DNA from: Kryptolebias marmoratus
Taxonomy: Eukaryota; Chordata; Actinopteri; Cyprinodontiformes; Rivulidae
Assembly: GCF_001649575.2 (NCBI RefSeq)
Contig: NC_051444.1
Coordinates: 22,219,287-22,283,286, forward strand
Direction: 5' to 3'
DNA length: 64,000 bases
Part shown: positions 61,195 through 64,000 of the stretch, piece by piece
How positions within the stretch are numbered: position 1 is the first letter of the stretch
Layout: every line of letters begins with the position of its first letter
Position numbers and translations under genes: made by a program
Notes under the pieces: generated by a model
What the model saw: the letters and a program-made list of their open reading frames with translations, nothing else
Databases searched by the model: none
Told to the model about the DNA's origin: nothing

Positions 61195-61892
61195 TGTAAC
61201 ATATATACTATAACAATATATATACTGTTTGATACTGTTTGAACAAAAGCTTCATCCTGAATACAGTCCCATGTCTGGAAGTCTTCAGTATTGTAGTATT
61301 ATCAAGTCAACATCAATAAAACTGATGCTTTAAACTGTTTAAAGAATAAAAACTGAACAAAACAAACAAGAAAAATCTATTACACTTGAACTAATTAACT
61401 TCTTGATCAAAATAAATGCTCTTTCATTTTTATTTCCATTCATTTCATAGTGTTCACATCAGTGAGTAATGTTCTCCCGTTTTTTACTAATTATGTTTTT
61501 ACTTCACTCATTGAACAGCGTTGAGTTTTCTTGACCTCAATTATTCTTTTATTGCTTCGTTTGTTGTCAGAATCCCTTCATGGTGTGATGATGGAGAATT
61601 AAACCTCCTTATTAAAAGTCCACTTAGTAGTCACACACAAGAAGAAACAAAAACATTTCATAAACTAGACTAATCCATGTATTAAACAATAGTCTGTACA
61701 GACTCACCGGTAGCCTTTAGAATAAAACTGAATGGTTCTTGTTATGTTGCAGGAAGCTAAAAAAGCTTCTTCGTAAGAGGAAGTCAGAGGTGACGTCAAT
61801 GCCAGAGGAGGATCTAAAAACGTTGCAGCGCTTTGAGAAGGATTACTTCATGGGTCCGTTTGTTGGCATCAACCCCGAGTACATGGAGATGA
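19488..61892 (+). CDS. ano1: Anoctamin-1-like calcium-activated chloride channel (TMEM16 family), 21 exons, 3' end outside window
   Basis: The product is a plasma-membrane anion channel opened by cytosolic calcium; ANO1 family members act as homodimers with one pore per subunit. I join 21 exons (listed separately) into 739 complete codons plus one base, all with GT-AG introns and matching phases. Visible in order: variable cytosolic N terminus (residues 1-160), conserved dimerisation/cytosolic domain with motifs such as KIHAPW, SREKQHL and [15 protein letters not shown] (160-365), helix 1 (about 365-390), a cysteine-rich extracellular loop with an N-I-T sequon (400-435), helix 2 (about 437-460), an acidic loop, helices 3-6 (about 523-690) and the start of helix 7 (735-739). 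Calcium-site residues equivalent to mouse N650, E654, E702 and E705 are present; the helix 8 pair would be in the next exon. ANO1 rather than ANO2 is favoured by [27 protein letters not shown] and GVYTQMLIP. Which teleost ano1 duplicate this is cannot be told here. Mammalian comparisons are from memory. Confidence 0.93.
20310..20735 (+). repeat. Interspersed repeat family, near-complete copy in intron 1
   Basis: Runs from gtttgtgtgtctgttaccaa through ctcataaaccactgaacaga, gattaacttttggagccaat and aagatggatgccacagct, ending ggaatgctaggcctttatta. It is the most complete copy in the window and preceded by a poly-A/poly-CT tract (20265-20294). Confidence 0.75.
20899..22910. mobile_element. Possible DNA transposon with inverted ends, about 2.0 kb
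   Basis: The left end agcccccttcacaccaga (20899-20916) is mirrored by tccagtgtgaaggggggttt (22892-22911). No transposase is recognised between them and the flanking duplication is not clear. The contents, including 22100-22290 with repetitive agaca-rich text, are unnamed. It may be a non-autonomous or decayed element, or chance. Confidence 0.4.
22960..23176. mobile_element. hAT-type MITE, 217 bp, 8-bp target duplication
   Basis: Imperfect inverted ends (catgggtgtcaaactcctgg at the left; cagagtttgacatgtg at the right) are flanked by a perfect duplication ATGTAGAT at 22952-22959 and 23177-23184. No coding capacity. Confidence 0.85.
23185..24930. other. Intron 1 sequence, nothing recognised
   Basis: No exon with a recognisable product, no named repeat. 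Confidence 0.5.
24935..25430 (-). pseudogene. Tc1/mariner transposase remnant
   Basis: The minus strand reads DLNPVENL, stop, [20 protein letters not shown] and KWVKNSS, the C-terminal catalytic region of Tc1-like transposases, with in-frame stops and frameshifts. Terminal repeats were not found. Confidence 0.75.
25855..26255 (-). pseudogene. Second, distinct Tc1/mariner-type transposase remnant
   Basis: The minus strand reads [16 protein letters not shown], then [10 protein letters not shown] and [13 protein letters not shown], in the order of a Tc1-like DDE transposase (WA..., W-ETLG, DNA-PCHT region). Several frameshifts; the element is dead. It lies 0.4 kb from the remnant at 24935-25430 in the same orientation but is a different subfamily. 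Confidence 0.7.
26930..27420. repeat. Decayed LINE-type 3' region fragment
   Basis: Contains tgaaacaactgaggctgacc, aagtattttacagt and later gggccagaccatttaaaact, a pattern common in fish non-LTR-derived repeats. Class not determined. Confidence 0.4.
27835..27986 (+). CDS. ano1: ano1 exon 2 (N-terminal cytosolic, variable)
   Basis: A pyrimidine-rich acceptor (ctctccaccag) and donor ATA|GTAAGA bound a frame encoding GSPPFSS...[15 protein letters not shown]...NNESI. It ends in phase 0, as the next exon requires. The acidic, low-complexity character fits the unconserved N terminus of ANO1. A well-placed ATG-ATG pair at 27891 could serve as start if transcription begins downstream of exon 1. Confidence 0.75.
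27987..32085. other. Intron 2 sequence, mostly unrecognised
   Basis: Holds a (GT)n tract at 30357-30378 and short open frames without family resemblance. Confidence 0.5.
30357..30378. repeat. (GT)n microsatellite
   Basis: Eleven GT units, followed by an imperfect GTGTGTG stretch. Confidence 0.9.
32090..33235 (+). pseudogene. Rex3-like LINE reverse transcriptase remnant, interrupted by a MITE
   Basis: Plus-strand frames give [13 protein letters not shown], then [29 protein letters not shown] and [10 protein letters not shown], the reverse transcriptase core of Rex3/RTE elements. FADD is the catalytic motif. Further on are [13 protein letters not shown] and EFKYLGVLF motifs in shifted frames. 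Frameshifts and stops make it inactive. A 214-bp MITE interrupts it at 32933, after which agagctggaagaggtggc and a (GATG)n tail follow. Confidence 0.85.
32933..33146. mobile_element. hAT-type MITE, 214 bp, nested in Rex3 remnant
   Basis: Inverted ends (caggggtgggcaatcctggt and the complement aggattgcccaccgctg) pair over about 45 bp. A perfect duplication CTCTAGAA lies at 32925-32932 and 33147-33154. Because the LINE continues on both sides, this insertion is younger than the LINE. Confidence 0.92.
33236..34872. other. Intron 2 sequence, nothing recognised
   Basis: No named repeat or exon before exon 3. Confidence 0.5.
34873..35202 (+). CDS. ano1: ano1 exon 3 (start of conserved cytosolic domain, basic insert)
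   Basis: This 110-codon exon lies between acceptor cttctag and donor GGG|GTGAGA. It carries the first recognisable family motif, [15 protein letters not shown], and ends with [22 protein letters not shown], close to the ANO1 sequence [15 protein letters not shown]. Between them lies a strongly basic, serine-rich stretch (residues about 103-133) with RRRSS and [14 protein letters not shown], longer and more basic than the matching part of mammalian ANO1. Confidence 0.95.
35203..38028. other. Intron 3; possible transposon end near 36672-36715
   Basis: The text ggggtgtgaatacttttgca, then ttccactgta resembles the terminal region of fish Tc1-type elements, but no partner end was found. The rest is unrecognised. 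Confidence 0.35.
38029..38127 (+). CDS. ano1: ano1 exon 4 (cytosolic domain, KIHAPW motif)
   Basis: A phase-0 exon of 33 codons between acceptor atttcag and donor AAG|GTGCTC. It encodes [20 protein letters not shown] and MKLKMPTKK, nearly identical to the ANO1 cytosolic domain. Confidence 0.96.
38550..38743. mobile_element. hAT-type MITE, 194 bp, 8-bp target duplication
   Basis: Same family as the MITE at 32933 (shared caggggt...aatcctggtcct ends and accttcttcatgttct-like core). A perfect duplication ATGTAGCA lies at 38542-38549 and 38744-38751. Confidence 0.92.
39500..39651 (+). CDS. ano1: ano1 exon 5 (cytosolic domain)
   Basis: Starts after ttcttag and ends at CT|GTGAGT in phase 2. It encodes [17 protein letters not shown] and ends in [11 protein letters not shown]. 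The first half differs from mammalian ANO1 as is usual; the SREKQHL end is conserved. Confidence 0.94.
40140..40460 (+). repeat. Interspersed repeat family copy, intron 5
   Basis: Contains ctcataaaccaatggattat, attgacttttagaaacaact, aagatggccgccacagcc and ends ggaatgctaggcctttaatt. Confidence 0.7.
40680..41000 (+). pseudogene. Tc1/mariner-type transposase C-terminal remnant
   Basis: Plus-strand frames give [13 protein letters not shown] text, then [10 protein letters not shown] and WDAIQQ, stop, [20 protein letters not shown], the end of a Tc1-like transposase, with an in-frame stop and frameshifts. Confidence 0.65.
41160..43365 (+). pseudogene. L2-like LINE remnant with degraded endonuclease-linker and reverse transcriptase
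   Basis: In shifting plus-strand frames: [66 protein letters not shown]-like and FADDT-like text, then [19 protein letters not shown]. The order matches the L2/CR1-type ORF2 of fish. Many stops; it ends in a 3' region with acattaaagtgacaaagaaa. It fills a third of intron 5. Confidence 0.8.
45330..45560 (-). repeat. LINE-type 3' tail fragment
   Basis: The text attcaatcgagtttgtttat, gtagtgccaat and later gcaattcaattccatcc matches the common fish pattern near LINE 3' tails (TTTATTTATATAGCGCCAA), reverse orientation. Confidence 0.5.
45735..45905 (-). repeat. Interspersed repeat family, partial copy
   Basis: Begins tagcattccttgaaggaatg, followed by catttcatgacaaggtttta, the inverse of the family's 3' end. 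Confidence 0.55.
46101..46155 (+). CDS. ano1: ano1 exon 6 (FDLSDRD segment)
   Basis: A 55-nt exon after acceptor cttcccag, ending ATA|GTAAGT. It encodes [18 protein letters not shown], matching the ANO1 [18 protein letters not shown] segment rather than ANO2. Confidence 0.96.
46682..46733 (+). CDS. ano1: ano1 exon 7 (VYEVLKRT segment)
   Basis: A 52-nt exon (acceptor tctccag, donor ATGG|GTAAGG) encoding [17 protein letters not shown] and the first base of the following glycine. The family form is [18 protein letters not shown]. Confidence 0.96.
47589..47614. repeat. (TG)n microsatellite
   Basis: Thirteen TG units in intron 7, just before exon 8. Confidence 0.9.
47658..47713 (+). CDS. ano1: ano1 exon 8 (cytosolic domain, YPLHD)
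   Basis: A 56-nt exon (acceptor gtgttcag, donor GAT|GTGAGT) encoding [19 protein letters not shown], the helix-rich segment just before the acidic GD loop of ANO1. Confidence 0.96.
48414..48455 (+). CDS. ano1: ano1 exon 9 (GD...NDRK loop)
   Basis: A 42-nt phase-0 exon (acceptor gttacag, donor AAG|GTAAGT) encoding [14 protein letters not shown]. The ANO1 equivalent is GDYNGENVEFNDRK, so length is conserved while the loop diverges. Confidence 0.95.
48935..49240 (-). repeat. Interspersed repeat family copy, intron 9
   Basis: Starts aaaggcttagcattccttgg, has tttcatgccagagtttgaaa and ends gttgactccaaaaggtaatc, the inverse of the family consensus seen at 20310. Confidence 0.7.
49850..50165 (-). 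pseudogene. Non-LTR retrotransposon reverse transcriptase tail, remnant
   Basis: The plus-strand text (accatccctctgcatgtcct, tacatccatgaaccttttct, cacatgtccaaaccatctca) is the reverse of a widespread fish LINE C-terminal region; the minus strand can be read as a RWFGHV-type end with frameshifts. Class uncertain. Confidence 0.55.
50175..50275 (+). repeat. Interspersed repeat family, 3' fragment
   Basis: Contains aattatcttggtgtaaaact, tgagcatgaaaggcagagag and cctcaaagaacgctacgtct, the family's 3' end. Confidence 0.55.
50405..50460. repeat. (TA)n microsatellite
   Basis: About 28 TA units in intron 9. Confidence 0.95.
50637..50701 (+). CDS. ano1: ano1 exon 10 ([12 protein letters not shown])
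   Basis: A 65-nt exon (acceptor cttcacag, donor AG|GTTTGT, phase 2). It encodes [21 protein letters not shown] and completes an arginine with the next exon. It precedes helix 1. Confidence 0.96.
51327..51461 (+). CDS. ano1: ano1 exon 11 (transmembrane helix 1)
   Basis: A 135-nt exon (acceptor ttccacag, donor AG|GTACGC). It encodes [20 protein letters not shown] followed by [20 protein letters not shown], that is the pre-helix and hydrophobic helix 1, then DDNIP at the start of the extracellular loop. Confidence 0.97.
52350..52510 (+). CDS. ano1: ano1 exon 12 (cysteine-rich outer loop and helix 2)
   Basis: A 161-nt exon (acceptor tttggaag, donor TGGG|GTAAGA). It encodes [20 protein letters not shown] followed by [20 protein letters not shown] and the helix 2 core. 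The five cysteines of the loop, which form disulphides in ANO1, are kept, as is an N-I-T sequon. [15 protein letters not shown] is the conserved start of helix 2. Confidence 0.97.
53601..53686 (+). CDS. ano1: ano1 exon 13 (end of helix 2, acidic inner loop)
   Basis: An 86-nt exon after a long T-rich acceptor (ttttttttag), ending GAG|GTGAGA in phase 0. It encodes [17 protein letters not shown], then [12 protein letters not shown], the first intracellular loop that precedes the alternatively spliced segment c in mammals. Confidence 0.96.
54330..54435 (+). repeat. LINE-type 3' tail, 140 bp before the microexon
   Basis: Text tctattgtacagcacttttg, then gtgctatataaataaagttg and a (ATTG)n tail, the usual end of L2/Rex1-type fish LINEs. 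Confidence 0.7.
54578..54589 (+). CDS. ano1: ano1 exon 14: 12-nt microexon (EEHK), equivalent of segment c
   Basis: Between acceptor attttacag and GT lie exactly 12 bases, GAGGAGCATAAG, reading EEHK in phase 0. Mammalian ANO1 has a 12-nt alternative exon at the same place (segment c, EAVK). The flanking exons end GEEEE and begin DHNRADYE, as in ANO1 (EEEE-EAVK-DHPRAEYE). The donor AAG|GTTTGA is weak, which fits optional inclusion. Skipping it keeps the frame. Confidence 0.85.
54590..56855. other. Intron 14, nothing recognised
   Basis: No named repeat or additional exon seen. Confidence 0.5.
56856..56927 (+). CDS. ano1: ano1 exon 15 (inner loop after segment c)
   Basis: A 72-nt phase-0 exon (acceptor ctcttgcag, donor AAG|GTAGGA) encoding [18 protein letters not shown] and DQSAPK. 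It matches the ANO1 loop DHPRAEYEARVLEKSLKK. It joins directly to EEKVKLT in the next exon, so this loop is shorter than in the longest mammalian isoform. Confidence 0.94.
58029..58103 (+). CDS. ano1: ano1 exon 16 (approach to helix 3)
   Basis: A 75-nt phase-0 exon (acceptor tatttcag, donor ATG|GTGAGA) encoding [20 protein letters not shown] and MMIFM. Mammalian ANO1 and ANO2 have LTW before the DRFP motif; here the codon at 58050-58052 is TGT (Cys). Confidence 0.95.
58513..58714 (+). CDS. ano1: ano1 exon 17 (helices 3 and 4)
   Basis: A 202-nt exon (acceptor cccttag, donor ATGG|GTGAGG). It encodes [17 protein letters not shown] (helix 3), the outer segment ending RSNIR, then [18 protein letters not shown] (helix 4). 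Residues equivalent to mouse R515, R535 and N546 are kept. The equivalent of V543 is Ala, and an extra lysine (ISIKAAL) lies in the outer segment. Confidence 0.97.
58915..59480 (-). repeat. Interspersed repeat family, long (two-unit) copy in intron 17
   Basis: Begins aagcattcctttagggactg, has two inverse copies of the gattaacttttggagtcaa core (near 59232 and 59410) and two aatggc-type blocks (gtggccattttgaatt, gcagccattttgaatg), as in the tandem copy at 12010. Confidence 0.7.
59644..59755 (+). CDS. ano1: ano1 exon 18 (helix 5)
   Basis: A 112-nt exon (acceptor gtttcag, donor AG|GTAAAA) encoding [18 protein letters not shown], then [20 protein letters not shown], helix 5. The pore-lining equivalents of K588 and N591 are present; the V599 equivalent is Leu. 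Confidence 0.97.
59925..59982 (+). CDS. ano1: ano1 exon 19 (helix 5-6 loop)
   Basis: A 58-nt exon (acceptor gttcccag, donor GAG|GTAATT) encoding [19 protein letters not shown]. The arginine of SYRMEE is the equivalent of mouse R621. Confidence 0.96.
60767..60867 (+). CDS. ano1: ano1 exon 20 (helix 6, pore and calcium-site residues)
   Basis: A 101-nt exon (acceptor ccctccag, donor CC|GTGAGT) encoding [18 protein letters not shown], then [16 protein letters not shown]. The helix 6 calcium ligands (N650 and E654 in mouse numbering), the glycine hinge G644, K645, E633 and Q637 are all kept. The hydrophobic gate position I641 reads Thr (codon ACC at 60815-60817), and PGG before helix 6 reads HAG. 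Confidence 0.97.
61135..61191. repeat. (TA)n microsatellite
   Basis: About 28 TA units in intron 20. Confidence 0.95.
61753..61892 (+). CDS. ano1: ano1 exon 21 (helix 6-7 loop, start of helix 7); last exon in window
   Basis: A 140-nt exon (acceptor atgttgcag, donor ATGA|GTGAGT). It encodes [20 protein letters not shown] and, after a charged stretch, [11 protein letters not shown]. The two glutamates of PEYMEM match the calcium ligands E702 and E705. It ends in phase 1; the expected next exon (family motif QFGFVTLF) is not found before 64000, so the gene runs off the window. Confidence 0.96.
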
Positions 61893-64000
61893 GTGAGTCT
61901 TCACTTGATCCTTTTCTTACTCCTCACAGCCAAAAGGCCTTTATTGCCATCATATATAAAAACAATGATAGGCACCACTCAAATGATGCGTTTCTGAGTT
62001 GACTCAACCTCAGTCCATGTCATTATTTCTTCTGGAAGTCTGGTGCCTTTGCACGAGTCCAAAGGTTATTTGAAAGTGGTATTCTTACATAAGTTAGCAA
62101 ACTTAATGGTTGCTGATATATTTTATGGAGCTTGTGGTCATTGTATCTTCTGCTTCATTTTGGACCTTTGGTTGATTTTTGTCAGAAGTTTTTTACTTTT
62201 GACAATCTGGCCTCTTCTAAAAACATGTTTCTTCTTTTAGTTGGTTTAAGCTGCTTCAGCTGTTTCTGAAAATGATTTCATCTTGTCCTTGATCAGCATT
62301 AATCATCTGAACAACAAGGTGAAATGCAGATGCATTTAAAATGTCTGACATTTACCAGACTTGACTGCTGCCCTCCACAAATCGCATCCTATTTATCTGG
62401 AAGATTCAGTGCTCATTGCCATGCACTATAACCTCTAGCAAAAACAATTAATAAATAAAAATAGTATTTACAGCTGTTGGGCAGTGTTCATTTAGCTGTC
62501 TTATATAACAGTGTCACACAAACCAGTTTATTTTAATAACTAAACATTGTGACTTTGTAAGACATTTGTTTGAAGATGTAATATTTTTTGTTTTAGATCA
62601 AAAAAAAGAAACATTATTAAATCACTATGTATCTAAATTTCCTAAATGTATGCCTACACTACTTTAAAAATGCCACAGCTGGCTGGTAAAAGTGAGTTCT
62701 TATAGATGTGAATGAGGTGTAGCTGGCTGACTGACAGGAAACTTGGCTCTGACAAGAGAGCTGTCAGTCAAAACGAGGGACAGGAGTCCAAAACGTGTTC
62801 AAGAAAGTTATGCAACCAGTAGGTCAGAATGCCTCGAAAATAGAAAGTACAAAACAAAATTATAGCTATGAAAACATGAGTGGATGTTTGTGACCACAGT
62901 ATTAAAAAAAATGGCTCAGTTTTGTTTTTTTATCATTTTCTTATATCCCATCTTTTTTTGTTTGTTTGTTTGTCATGTTGTTTTAAGACCGCATCTTCCA
63001 CCATCTTGTACTTTGCAGCTTTGGCCACTTCATACTCATACTTTTATGGGTACAAAAGGAAATCATCTGCCATAGTTTCTTTGTACTAGTCTTTGTGCAT
63101 TTTGTCAGCCACCCATATGTTTATGATTTAATCTACTGGAGTACACTTTTGAAATGCAGATAAGCTCATTTGAACCACTTTATTATTATAACTATTAGTG
63201 GTAGCAGTGTCAACATTGTAGCCTTGAATCTAAAGACAAAAAAAAAGTAGCATGACGTTTTGTTTTAATCAGGAATTAGGCTCCTACAATAATATGTCAG
63301 TTTAAAATGTCTGACTGAAAACACAGGCTGTCTAGGCTGTGCTTGCTCTGTATTTCATACAAGAAGCATCTGTTTCAGTACTGTGACTGCATCCATTTAT
63401 CCTTATTCTAAACCCCCTTAACACCTCTCAGGATCACAGGGGATAGTACTTATCTCCAGTAGTCAACTGGGGAGAAGCAGGGTTCACTCTGCTCAGGTTG
63501 TAATAGAGTTTTTTTTTTTTTTTTAATCCAAAGTAAGAGAGATGCAGGTAAGGCTGCAGGAGTTGGAGAAGTTTCTCCTTTTGCTGCACCAGCAAAGCTG
63601 TGCTGTTTCTTCAACAAAATGAAGTTGGTAAGCTGGAAGAGTTTTTATTCAGCTGTCAGCAAATATAAACAAAGCGGTATGAAACTGCAACAGCTGTGTA
63701 TGAAATAGAAACCACTAACACAAGGCGGAGGTACAGCCTGGCAGAAATAGGACTTAACCAGCACTCAACATCGTATTACTGCCCAGTTTTATTATATGAG
63801 ATCACATATTCATTTTTAATTGAATTGATTCTGATTATGTGAATTGAGCAATCAAAAAGAGCTCAACTTTTCCCACAGTCAACTTGGACCTCAGTCCTGA
63901 ACAGAGCTACAACACCAAATAAATTCCTCTGAAGCTGTTCATCAGTCATTTAAGTGCCACTGAGTGCTTGATTCAACTATCTGAGCATCAAAGTGGTTTA
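61893..64000. other. Intron 21 to window end
   Basis: No further anoctamin exon found. At 63388-63495 the text gcatccatttatccttattc and aggatcacaggggat resembles the repeat at 4220. The rest is unrecognised. Confidence 0.55.

Noticed and set aside
1..64000. CRISPR arrays, bacterial operons, tRNA or rRNA genes
   Set aside because: Nothing resembling these was seen; the window is vertebrate genomic DNA.

Overview
The window is vertebrate nuclear DNA, almost certainly from a ray-finned fish. The evidence is one widely spaced, multi-exon gene with GT-AG introns, no bacterial-style gene packing, and many short or decayed teleost-type transposable elements (Rex3/RTE and L2-like LINEs, Tc1/mariner remnants, hAT-type MITEs, a gypsy integrase remnant). 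I cannot name the species. Three runs of N (1148-1749, 16853-16895, 18829-18911) mark assembly gaps; the last two sit against C homopolymers.

The only gene I can support is a plus-strand anoctamin (TMEM16) calcium-activated chloride channel, closest to ANO1 by reading. I place 21 coding exons from a proposed start at 19488 to 61892, giving 739 complete codons with every intron phase compatible. The last part of the gene (the rest of transmembrane helix 7, helices 8-10 and the C terminus) lies beyond position 64000. The first coding exon is the least certain; exons from 27835 onward are well supported, and from 34873 onward by direct family similarity. A 12-nt microexon (54578-54589) corresponds to the alternatively spliced segment c of mammalian ANO1.

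Layout: 1-19.2 kb is upstream, mostly unrecognised DNA, with a long inverted repeat around a gypsy remnant at the left end, a Rex3 3' end, a two-unit interspersed repeat and a GC-rich block near 16.0-16.9 kb. At 18.9-19.55 kb lies the GC-rich putative promoter and first exon, with two short upstream ORFs, one of them a (CTG)10 poly-leucine ORF. From 19.55 kb to the right edge are exons and introns of the anoctamin gene. The introns hold three hAT-like MITEs with perfect 8-bp target duplications (one nested in a Rex3 copy), a degenerate L2-like LINE, three Tc1/mariner transposase remnants, and several copies of an interspersed family that I could not classify.

The most interesting biology is in the channel itself. 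The calcium-site residues visible in the window are kept, but three positions of the pore neck and one tryptophan before helix 3 differ from mammalian ANO1 and ANO2. No new multi-gene system is visible.
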